From contig NZ_JBDXXH010000004.1 of the NCBI RefSeq assembly GCF_040373385.1, forward strand, positions 1-64,000: a stretch of 64,000 nt of DNA, given 5' to 3'. The notes below the pieces were generated by a model, which ran no database searches, was not told where the DNA came from, and saw nothing but the letters and a program-made list of their open reading frames with translations. Source of the stretch: Nitratidesulfovibrio sp. (GTDB lineage: Bacteria > Desulfobacterota > Desulfovibrionia > Desulfovibrionales > Desulfovibrionaceae). Shown here one piece after another: positions 43,884 through 53,815 of this stretch; within the stretch, counting starts at the first letter, position 1, and every line of letters begins with the position of its first letter. The position numbers and the translations under genes are program-made.

Positions 43884-45173
43884 ATGACCGGCGATGCCGC
43901 GCATGGTCCGCGCATCGTCTTCTTTACCGGCGGCACGGCGCTGAAGTCGCTCAGCCATGCCCTGACGGATCGGACGCACAACTCCGTGCATCTGGTCACC
44001 CCGTTCGATTCCGGCGGCAGCACGGCCGTGCTGCGGCGCTACATCCGCATGCCCGCCGTGGGCGACCTGCGCAACCGCCTGCTGGCCCTGGCCGACCCGA
44101 CCGTGGCCACGCCGCCGCTGCTGGCGCTGTGCGACCTGCGCCTGGCCGACGCGGGCGCATACGACACCCTGATGCAGCGGCTGTATGCGCTGGGCTCTGA
44201 ACGAGACCCCGCCTGGCGCGGCATCGACCCGCTGGTGGCCGACGTGCTGCGCCTGCACCTGCGCTGGTTTCTGGAGTTCGCGCCGTCCGGCTTCGACCCG
44301 CATGGCGCGTGCCTGGGCAATCTGCTGCTGGCGGGTGGATACCTGCGCCACGGCGGCGGGCTGGGACCGGTGCTGCACCTGTTCACGCGCCTGCTGCGGG
44401 TGCGGGGCACGGTGGTTCCCATCGTGGACGACGACCTGCATCTGGCGGCGGAACTGGCCGAAGGTACCGTGCTGCTGGGGCAGCACCGCATTACCGGCAA
44501 GGGCGTGCCCGGCATCACCGCGCCGGTGCGCCGCCTGTTCCTGACCCGCACCCGCCCTGATGATACCGGACAAGCCGAAGCAGGCGGTCAGGCCGAAGCA
44601 GGCGGTCAGGCCGGAGCCGGTGGGCCAGGCGGGACCGGGGACGAGGAGCGCCATGGCGTCGGGGGCGGAAAATGCGCCCCTCCCGCCGAGGCGCGCGTGC
44701 CCGTGTCCGACGCGGCGGCCCGGCACATCGCGCAGGCGGACCTGATCTGCTTTCCCATGGGCAGCTTCTATACCAGCGTGCTGTCCAATCTTTTGCCCCA
44801 GGGAGTGGGGCGCGCCGTGGCTGCTGTTCCGTGCCCCAAGGTGTACGTACCCAACACCGGCACCGACTCGGAGCAGCTCGGCTTGTCAGTGGCCGACTGT
44901 GTCGCCGTCCTGCTGGCGGCGCTGCGGCGCGACGCGGGCGCGGACGTGCCTGCTGACCGCCTGCTGCAAACGGTGGTGGTGGATACCCGCAACGGTGTGT
45001 ACTCCGGCGGCATCGACCGCGAAGGGTTGCGCGCGCAGGGCGTGGATGTGCTGGATGCGCCCGTGGTGCGGGCACTGCCCGATGGCGGGGCGCACGCCGC
45101 CGCCGTGGCGGGGCGTCACGACGCCGAAGCCGTTGCCGACCTGCTGTTGCGCCTGGCGCGCCCGCGCGGATAG
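43884..45173 (+). CDS. CofD-related protein of the GAK system
   Basis: A 429-residue CofD/YvcK-like protein. The 2-phospho-L-lactate transferase fold motifs are seen: IVFFTGGTALKSLSHALTD, HLVTPFDSGGSTAVLRRYIRMPAVGDLRNRL, LGNLLLAGGYLRHGGGLGPVLHLF, and ADLICFPMGSFYTSVLSNLLPQGVGRAV with VYVPNTGTDSEQLG. It matches the CofD-like member of GAK (ATP-grasp, CofD-like and kinase) gene sets known from Desulfovibrio; no ATP-grasp or kinase partner is next to it. A DNA repeat inserts AEAGGQAEAGGQAGAGG near residue 233. Start uncertain: 43884 has AGGGG; 43866 and 43680 are possible. Confidence 0.78.
   Translation: MTGDAAHGPRIVFFTGGTALKSLSHALTDRTHNSVHLVTPFDSGGSTAVLRRYIRMPAVGDLRNRLLALADPTVATPPLLALCDLRLADAGAYDTLMQRLYALGSERDPAWRGIDPLVADVLRLHLRWFLEFAPSGFDPHGACLGNLLLAGGYLRHGGGLGPVLHLFTRLLRVRGTVVPIVDDDLHLAAELAEGTVLLGQHRITGKGVPGITAPVRRLFLTRTRPDDTGQAEAGGQAEAGGQAGAGGPGGTGDEERHGVGGGKCAPPAEARVPVSDAAARHIAQADLICFPMGSFYTSVLSNLLPQGVGRAVAAVPCPKVYVPNTGTDSEQLGLSVADCVAVLLAALRRDAGADVPADRLLQTVVVDTRNGVYSGGIDREGLRAQGVDVLDAPVVRALPDGGAHAAAVAGRHDAEAVADLLLRLARPRG
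44574..44609. repeat. 18-bp tandem repeat inside the CofD-like gene
   Basis: Two exact copies of GCCGAAGCAGGCGGTCAG plus a partial third encode the QAEAGG repeats in a loop of the CofD-like protein. Confidence 0.9.
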
Positions 45174-45218
45174 CCTTTTCAGGCGTCGGGCCTGCGTGGT
45201 TTTTGGCGGATGAACGAA

Positions 45219-45250
45219 AACGCCCCCGCGTGCATGCACGCGGGGGCGTT
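45219..45250. terminator. Bidirectional terminator between the CofD-like gene and alaS
   Basis: AACGCCCCCGCGTGC/GCACGCGGGGGCGTT, a perfect 15-bp stem with almost no loop, lies between convergent genes. T-rich tracts follow on both strands (GTTTCG on plus; TTTTCGTTC on minus). Confidence 0.85.
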
Positions 45251-45276
45251 GTTTCGTGTCGTCGAGACGGGCCGGG

Positions 45277-47916
<2,640 letters not shown>

Positions 47917-48019
47917 TGGGTGTCTCCTGTGCGGATCGTATGGCGTCGCAGGCACGCGGCGCCGCGCACGTCACCGTACCCGCATGGCGGGGCTGGCGGC
48001 GGCGCGGCGCACGGTGCGG

Positions 48020-49093
48020 CTAGAATTCGTCGTCGTCCATGGCCCCGGCGTTGTCGTCCGGGTCCACGACCTTGGTGGGCATCATGCCAAGGTGCTCGAT
48101 GAGCTTGGCTTCCACGTTCAGGCGCAGGGCTTCGTTTTCTTCCAGCAGGGCGCGGACGTTTTCCTTGCCCTGGCCGAGGCGCTCGGACCCGAAGGCGAAC
48201 CACGAGCCGCTCTTTTCGATGATGCCAACGTCCGAGCCGAGGTCGATGAGTTCGCCGGTGCGCGAGATGCCCGTGCCGTACAGGATGTCGAACAGCGCCT
48301 CGCGGAAGGGCGGGGCAACCTTGTTCTTCACCACCTTGACCCTGGTGCGCGATCCGTAGACTTCTTCCTTGTCCTTCAGGGTCTGGATCTTGCGGATGTC
48401 CAGGCGGATGGAGCTGTAGAACTTCAGCGCGTTGCCGCCGGTGGTGGTTTCCGGGTTGCCGTAGCCCATGGTGCCGATCTTCATGCGGATCTGGTTGATG
48501 AAGATGACGGCGGTGCGCGACTTGTGGATGGTGCCGGTAAGCTTGCGCAGGGCGTGCGACATCAGGCGGGCCTGGCCGCCCACCTGCATTTCGCCCATGA
48601 CGCCTTCCAGTTCCGCCTGCGGAATCAGGGCGGCCACCGAGTCGATGACCACGATGTCCACGGCGCTGGAACGCACCAGCATGTCGGCGATGTCCAGGGC
48701 CTGTTCACCGAAGTCGGGCTGCGAGATCAGCAGTTCATCGGTCTTTACCCCAAGGCGCCGGGCGTAGTTGGTGTCCAGCGCGTGTTCGGCGTCGATGAAG
48801 GCGGCGGTGCCGCCCAGCTTCTGGCATTCGGCGATGATGTGCAGGGCCAGCGTGGTCTTGCCCGAGGATTCCGGGCCGTAGATTTCCGATACGCGGCCAC
48901 GCGGGATGCCGCCCACCCCAAGGGCCAGGTCCAGCCCGATGGAGCCGGTGGGAATCACCGGAATGTTCACGTGGGCAGTGTCGGACAACTTCATGACCGA
49001 GCCCTGGCCGTACTTGCGCTCGATGGTGCTGAGGGCCGTCGAGAGAGCCTCGCGGCGCATCTCTTCCGGTGTCAGCGCGGGTTTCTTCGCCAT
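48020..49093 (-). CDS. recA: Recombinase RecA
   Basis: Strand-exchange ATPase, 357 residues. Walker [16 protein letters not shown], Walker [12 protein letters not shown], loop L1 [17 protein letters not shown], loop L2 [31 protein letters not shown]. Acidic C-terminus DDDEF. ATG at 49093 preceded by CGGAGACATAC. First gene of the recA-alaS operon; recX is not between them. I could not recognise a LexA box upstream. Confidence 0.98.
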   Translation of the reverse strand: MAKKPALTPEEMRREALSTALSTIERKYGQGSVMKLSDTAHVNIPVIPTGSIGLDLALGVGGIPRGRVSEIYGPESSGKTTLALHIIAECQKLGGTAAFIDAEHALDTNYARRLGVKTDELLISQPDFGEQALDIADMLVRSSAVDIVVIDSVAALIPQAELEGVMGEMQVGGQARLMSHALRKLTGTIHKSRTAVIFINQIRMKIGTMGYGNPETTTGGNALKFYSSIRLDIRKIQTLKDKEEVYGSRTRVKVVKNKVAPPFREALFDILYGTGISRTGELIDLGSDVGIIEKSGSWFAFGSERLGQGKENVRALLEENEALRLNVEAKLIEHLGMMPTKVVDPDDNAGAMDDDEF

Positions 49094-49515
49094 GTATGTC
49101 TCCGGGGTGGGATGATTGCGGGCTTGGGGTGGCCCCAGACTGACCTGATGCGCCAGACGGGCCTGATGCGCCAGACGGATCGGACAGGTCAGACGGATCG
49201 AACAGGCTCAATGCGTCTGGCGAACAGGCCCGATGCGTCTGACGGGCAGGCCCGGGCGTCCGAGGGCTTCACGGGGAATATCAGAAGGCGCGGCGGCGGG
49301 CAACGCCGGGTGCGCGGCTCCGGACGGCGGGGCAGGGGCCGGATCGGGTCAGGCCGGATCGGGGTCAGGCCGGATCGGGTCAGGCCGTATCGGGTCAGGC
49401 CGGGGCGGACAAGGGCCGGGCGGGCAAGGCAGGGGGCACTGCCACGCCGCGCCCCTGGCCGGTGTGCGCTCCGCGCCCCTTGCCAACGGCCCCACCGCGC
49501 CGTATGTCACCCCCC
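49094..49515. repeat. Spacer filled with short tandem words
   Basis: About 420 bases between divergent recA and the PP-loop gene, without a gene. Two clusters of slippage-type repeats: GCGCCAGACGG/CCTGATGCGCCAGAC words (49142-49240), and a 15-bp unit GGATCGGGTCAGGCC repeated about four times (49340-49402). Confidence 0.7.
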
Positions 49516-50622
49516 ATGGAACGCAAACGTTACGACGCCGTGGCCCTGCTGTCCGGCGGTCTCGACTCTATTCTGGCGGTAAAGGTCATCGAGGAGCAGG
49601 GGCTTGCGGTCAAGTGCCTGCACTTCGTTTCTCCGTTCTTCGGCAAGCCCGGCAAGGTGAGGCACTGGGAGGCCGTGCACGGCCTCGACATCGCCACCGT
49701 GGACATGGGCGAGGACTTTGCCGCGCTGCTGCGCGAACGTCCGCAGCACGGCTTCGGCAAGGTGCTGAACCCCTGCGTGGATTGCAAGATCATCATGATT
49801 TCCCGCGCGCGGGAGATGATGGAGCGCTACGGCGCCTCGTTCATCATCACCGGCGAAGTGCTGGGCCAGCGCCCCATGTCGCAACGGCGCGACACCCTGA
49901 ACGTCATCCGGCGCGATGCCGGGGTGAAGGAACTTCTGCTGCGCCCCCTGTGCGCCCAGAAGCTGGACCCCACCCCCGCCGAAGAATCGGGCCTGGTGGA
50001 CCGCAGCCGACTGCACGCCATCTTCGGGCGCGGGCGCAAGGAACAGATGGCCCTGGCCGAAAAGTACGGCTTGACCGAAATTCCCACCCCCGCCGGGGGC
50101 TGCAAGCTGGCAGAGCGGGAGAACGCGCGCCGCTACTGGCCGGTGCTGGCCCATTCGCCGCACGCCACCGCCGCGGAATTCAAGCTGGCCAACATCGGGC
50201 GGCAGTACTGGGCCGGGCCGCACTGGTTGTCCATTGGCCGTCACCAGGCCGACAACGACGCGCTGGTGCGCTTTGCCTTTCCGGCGGACCTGCACTTCAA
50301 GGTGGCGGGCTTTCCCGGTCCGCTGGCCATCGGGCGGCAGTTCGACGGCAAGGTCTGGGACGCGGAAGTGGTGCGCGATGCCGCCGCCTTCGTGGCCTCG
50401 TTTTCTCCGAAGGCGGTGCGCGAGGGCACGCCCGTCACCGTACGCGTGGCCGGGCCGGACGGCATGACCGAGGTGACGGTAACCCCCGCGCGGGTCTCCT
50501 CGCTGGGCTGGGGCGAACTGAACTGGCTGGGCGTGCGCGAGGAAATCCGCGCCGATGCCCGCGCCCGCGCGCTGCCCGTGCCCGAGGGCAACGACGACGG
50601 CCCCGACGGGCAATCGGAGTAG
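49516..50622 (+). CDS. MnmA-like PP-loop ATPase, probable RNA thiolase
   Basis: A 368-residue protein of the PP-loop ATP pyrophosphatase family. The P-loop is VALLSGGLDSILAVKVI. Two cysteine sites match those used for sulfur transfer in MnmA: LNPCVDCKI and TPAGGCKLAE. A C-terminal domain (about 210-340; WLSIGRHQADNDALVRF) replaces the MnmA beta-barrel. It probably thiolates a tRNA base, but the target cannot be read. Start uncertain: 49516 is chosen; ATG at 49504 is in frame; no good Shine-Dalgarno for either. Confidence 0.78.
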   Translation: MERKRYDAVALLSGGLDSILAVKVIEEQGLAVKCLHFVSPFFGKPGKVRHWEAVHGLDIATVDMGEDFAALLRERPQHGFGKVLNPCVDCKIIMISRAREMMERYGASFIITGEVLGQRPMSQRRDTLNVIRRDAGVKELLLRPLCAQKLDPTPAEESGLVDRSRLHAIFGRGRKEQMALAEKYGLTEIPTPAGGCKLAERENARRYWPVLAHSPHATAAEFKLANIGRQYWAGPHWLSIGRHQADNDALVRFAFPADLHFKVAGFPGPLAIGRQFDGKVWDAEVVRDAAAFVASFSPKAVREGTPVTVRVAGPDGMTEVTVTPARVSSLGWGELNWLGVREEIRADARARALPVPEGNDDGPDGQSE

Positions 50623-50942
50623 GGCGTCCGGCACGGGCGGTGTACCTGCCGACCGACCCCGGCGTCGGTCAGACGGCCCGCCCGGCCTGCCCCATGACCA
50701 CACCCATGACGTGGTACTGGCGGGTACGACCAGACTTGCGTCCTTCACAGGCGGCACGTGCGCATGCAAGTGCCGCTTCTTTTTGGTATGGTCTGCCATT
50801 TCGCGCTGTTGCGCGCCGCTGCCGGATTTCGGGGTGCTTCCGGCATTGCGGAGTGAGACAAATCCCTTGATAAAGAAGGGGGATGAGCCTAATGAGGGGT
50901 GCCCGGATCGCCCGGAGCTCATCTTTCAAGGAAACAGTGCAC
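50623..50942. other. Spacer with terminator before the NSS transporter
   Basis: No gene. A terminator lies at 50751-50784 (GCGGCAC/GTGCCGC stem, then TTCTTTTT), ending the PP-loop transcript. The promoter of the transporter must lie in 50785-50930. Confidence 0.5.
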
Positions 50943-52307
50943 ATGGCGAAACAGATCACCACCGCCCGCGACGGCTTTGCGACGCGTCTCGGCGTGCTTG
51001 CGGCCACCCTCGGCTCGGCCGTGGGTCTCGGCAATATCTGGAAGTTCCCGGCTCTCACCGGGCAGAACGGCGGCGCGTCGTTCCTGCTGGTGTACGTGCT
51101 GGCCACCCTGCTGGTCGGCCTGCCGGTGATGATATCCGAAATCATGCTTGGCCGCCGCGCCAGGGCCAATGCGGTGGGCACCTTCCGCCAGCTTGCCCCC
51201 AAGGGCCAGCCCTGGCATCTGGTGGGCCTTTCGGGCGTGGTGGCCGCGTTCCTGATCATGGGCTTCTACACCGATGTGGCCGGGTGGGTGTTCGCCTACA
51301 TCTTCAAGGCCCTGTCCGGCGAAATAGCCACCACCGATCCCGCCGTGGCCGCCAAGGCCTTCGAGGCGCTGGTGGGCAACCCGGTGCAGTCGCTGCTGTG
51401 GCAGTGGGGCGTGCTGGTGCTGATCAGCGTCATCATCATCGCCGGGGTGGCGCAGGGCATCGAACGCACCACCAAGGTGCTCATGCCCGTGCTGCTCCTG
51501 CTGCTGGTGGCGGTGTGCGCGCGCAGCCTTACCCTGCCCAAGGCTGCCGAAGGGCTGGCCTTCCTGTTCACCCCCGATTTCAGCAAGATCACTCCCAACG
51601 TCATCCTGATGGCCCTGGGCCTTGCCTTCTTCAAGCTGTCCATCGGCATGGGCACCATGACCACCTACGGCAGCTATTTCCGCAACGACCAGGACATTCC
51701 GCTGACGGCCACCCGCGTCATGCTGTGCGACCTGACCATCTCCATCCTTGCGGGCATGGCGGTGTTCCCCGCCGTGTTCAACTTCGGCTTCGAGCCCAGC
51801 GCCGGGCCCAGCCTGCTGTTCATGACCATCCCCGCCGTGTTCACCTCGCTGCCGGGCGGCCAGGTATTCATGGTCATCTTCTTCTGCCTCACCGCCATCG
51901 CCGCCACCGGCGCCATGCTTTCGCTGCTGGAAGTGCCCGTGGCCTGGCTGGCGGAATCGTTCGGCATGCCGCGCAAGCGCGCCACCATCCTCACCTCGGT
52001 GACGCTGGCCATCATCGGCATTCCGGCCACGCTGTCCATGTCCACCATGGCCAACGTGAAGATCTTCGGCATGACCGTGTTCGACCTGTACGACTTCCTG
52101 TCGTCCAACGTGCTGTTGCCCGTGGGCGGCATCTTCATCTGCCTGTTTGCGGGCTGGGTGTGGGGTGCGGCCAACGTGAAGACGGAACTGTCCAACCGGG
52201 GCCAACTGCTCAACGGACCCATCATCGCCGCGTTCCTGACCGTGGTGCGCTGGGTGAGCCCGGTGCTGGTGCTGCTGGTTCTCCTCAAAGGCCTCAAGGT
52301 CTTCTAG
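50943..52307 (+). CDS. Sodium-dependent transporter (NSS/SNF family)
   Basis: LeuT-like sodium symporter of 454 residues, likely for an amino acid. TM1 motif LGVLAATLGSAVGLGNIWKFPALTGQNGGASFLLVYVLAT carries the substrate and Na+ site; about 11-12 hydrophobic segments, as in bacterial members. TM6-TM8 motifs (FFKLSIGMGTMTTYGSYFRNDQDIP; FCLTAIAATGAMLSLLEVPVAW) are present. ATG at 50943 with AAGGAAAC; an upstream in-frame ATG at 50883 lacks sense. The substrate is not clear. Stop followed 7 nt later by hairpin B4. Confidence 0.92.
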   Translation: MAKQITTARDGFATRLGVLAATLGSAVGLGNIWKFPALTGQNGGASFLLVYVLATLLVGLPVMISEIMLGRRARANAVGTFRQLAPKGQPWHLVGLSGVVAAFLIMGFYTDVAGWVFAYIFKALSGEIATTDPAVAAKAFEALVGNPVQSLLWQWGVLVLISVIIIAGVAQGIERTTKVLMPVLLLLLVAVCARSLTLPKAAEGLAFLFTPDFSKITPNVILMALGLAFFKLSIGMGTMTTYGSYFRNDQDIPLTATRVMLCDLTISILAGMAVFPAVFNFGFEPSAGPSLLFMTIPAVFTSLPGGQVFMVIFFCLTAIAATGAMLSLLEVPVAWLAESFGMPRKRATILTSVTLAIIGIPATLSMSTMANVKIFGMTVFDLYDFLSSNVLLPVGGIFICLFAGWVWGAANVKTELSNRGQLLNGPIIAAFLTVVRWVSPVLVLLVLLKGLKVF

Positions 52308-52314
52308 CGCGCGT

Positions 52315-52445
52315 CGAAAACGCGCAGTACGCGGGCAATGGCGGCGTCAAACCGTTTTTTTGCTCCGGTCGAGTACGGGAAGAGTACACTCCCGTCGCAA
52401 AAAAACGGTTTTCCTTGTCCTTGCCGCACGTCCTGCGCGTTTTCG
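52315..52445 (+). repeat. Long hairpin of family B, copy 4
   Basis: Outer arms CGAAAACGCGCAG.ACG.G.GGCAA and TTGCCGCACGTCCTGCGCGTTTTCG pair over about 24 bp, and an inner stem AAACCGTTTTTTTGC/GCAAAAAAACGGTTT over 15 bp. The core GGTCGAGTACGGGAAGAG + TACACTCCC is at 52367-52393. It starts 8 nt after the stop of the sodium symporter. Its A/T-run inner stem resembles copy 1. Confidence 0.8.
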
Positions 52446-52545
52446 GAAAGCCGCTGAACCCGCGCGAAAGCCGGAAAACGGAAATACTGCCGCGCGCAGT
52501 CGGAAATGCCGGCAGGGTTTCGTGCGAACCCGCAAGCCATGAATG

Positions 52546-52574
52546 CAAAGGCCCCGCTTCGGCGGGGCCTTTTG
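52546..52574. terminator. Terminator for the thermonuclease-like gene
   Basis: AAGGCCCCGC/GCGGGGCCTT with a TTCG-type loop; T-run on plus (CCTTTTGCG) and on minus (CCTTTGC). Together with hairpin B4 it fills the space between two convergent genes. The rest of the spacer 52308-52660 holds nothing else. Confidence 0.75.
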
Positions 52575-52660
52575 CGTTGAATGAGCAGGGGGCTGGGACG
52601 CGCGGGAAGGGGAAGTGAGGAAAAGGCGAATGCGGGAAGGTGCAGGCCAGCCCCGCACCC

Positions 52661-53125
52661 TCACCATTCCTTGCGGCCCCCCGCGTAGGGCTTGGCCAGC
52701 CCGTGTTCGATGAGCGCGGTGGCGATGTCGCCGTCGTCGGCCTCCACATCGGCCAGCAGGCGAAAGTACTTGTCGCGGCGCAGGTTGCGCAGGGTCACCG
52801 TGCTGCCCGGCGCGGCCATGCGCAGGGTCAGCTCGCGGGCGCGGCGCGAAAGTTCGCGCAGGTTGGCGCGCGGGTCGCGCTTTTCGGGCGTGTCGCACCC
52901 GGCGATGCGCACGCTGATGGCCCGGCCCGCCACGGGCGGATAGCCGGGAATGTCCACCACCAAGGTGTCGCCATCGGGCACGCGCAGCACCACGGCCCGC
53001 GCACCGCCGAATGTTTCCCCGGCCTGGCAGGCAAGACCGCCCGTGTCCGCCAGAAGCGGCGGGAACAGCAGGGGCAGGGCCAGAAGCCCGGCGCGGAGCA
53101 TGCGGGCAAGAAATGTGCGGCGCAT
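52661..53125 (-). CDS. Exported thermonuclease (SNc)-like protein
   Basis: A 154-residue staphylococcal-nuclease-fold protein. The signal peptide (RRTFLARMLRAGLLALPLLFPPLLA) is clear. In the nuclease domain, VPDGDTLVVDIPGY and SVRIAGCDTPEKRD hold the calcium and first catalytic residues, and YFRLLADVEADDGDIATALIEHGLAKPY matches the C-terminal part. The arginine at the second catalytic site is not obvious, so activity may be weak. The ATG at 53125 lies right after an AT-rich tract (TATATATAG) without a Shine-Dalgarno; it may be leaderless. Confidence 0.78.
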   Translation of the reverse strand: MRRTFLARMLRAGLLALPLLFPPLLADTGGLACQAGETFGGARAVVLRVPDGDTLVVDIPGYPPVAGRAISVRIAGCDTPEKRDPRANLRELSRRARELTLRMAAPGSTVTLRNLRRDKYFRLLADVEADDGDIATALIEHGLAKPYAGGRKEW

Positions 53126-53338
53126 GCATATATAAAAATCTATATATAGAAAAAGTGCAAGAGTGCCGCGCGGCGTGGGACGGAGTTGCCGGGGCGGCCC
53201 CGTGCTTCCGTGGCTGCGGTTCGCGGGGGCGAACGCCCGGCAAGACCCGGCATCCGTTGCCGCCGCAACCCTGTCGTAGCCCGAATGGCGCGAAAAGGAA
53301 TGGAACTTGCTGTACTTTTGGCGGAAGGTGAAAAAAAT

Positions 53339-53363
53339 GCCCCGGCGGCACTGCCACCGGGGC
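53339..53363 (-). terminator. Terminator of the MoaE-like gene
   Basis: GCCCCGGtGGCA/TGCCgCCGGGGC on the minus strand, then ATTTTTTTC. A full rho-independent terminator in the minus direction. Confidence 0.85.
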
Positions 53364-53400
53364 GGAACGGAATGTGGCGCGGGACCCGGGCCCCGTGGCG

Positions 53401-53763
53401 TCAGCCGAAGATTTCTTCCTTGGTCACCGCTTCGGCCTTGATGCGGTCGAGCAGTTCGGCGAACACGGCCTTGACGTTTTCGCGGATGTCGCCCGCCACC
53501 ACCAGGAACAGCACGTCGTCGCCGGGGGCCAGTTCGCCTTCCACGGCGTCGGCAAGGATGCGGAAGATGCCCGGACGCGCCGACAGCTCTCGGCATATTT
53601 CATTGATGCGTTCGCGGTCGGGGGTTACCCTGATGGCGACCACGTTGCTCTTGTCCTTGCGCGACCAGCCGCGCACCACGCCGTTGTGCACCAGCACCAT
53701 GCCGACGTTGTCGGCGAAGCCCGGTTCCTTCTTCAGGTCCGCGAGGGCCTTGGTAACGTCCAT
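53401..53763 (-). CDS. MoaE-like molybdopterin synthase large subunit homologue
   Basis: A 120-residue protein resembling MoaE, the catalytic subunit of molybdopterin synthase, in shape: GMVLVHNGVVRGWSRKDKSNV at the N-terminus and AVFAELLDRIKAEAVTKEEIF at the C-terminus. The HR-x-G motif and the lysine pair used in catalysis are changed, and it is about 30 residues shorter than usual, so it may be a divergent or regulatory form. ATG at 53763 with GGAG. Divergent from the TPR/zinc-knuckle gene. Confidence 0.6.
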   Translation of the reverse strand: MDVTKALADLKKEPGFADNVGMVLVHNGVVRGWSRKDKSNVVAIRVTPDRERINEICRELSARPGIFRILADAVEGELAPGDDVLFLVVAGDIRENVKAVFAELLDRIKAEAVTKEEIFG

Positions 53764-53815
53764 TCGTCACTCCGTATCAGGGTTGTTCCCTGGTTAGCCG
53801 TATCCAGAGGTCCGG

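Noticed and set aside
52347..53357. A 336-codon minus-strand frame across hairpin B4 and the thermonuclease-like gene
   Set aside because: It runs through the hairpin and the terminator and is out of frame with the nuclease; a shadow.
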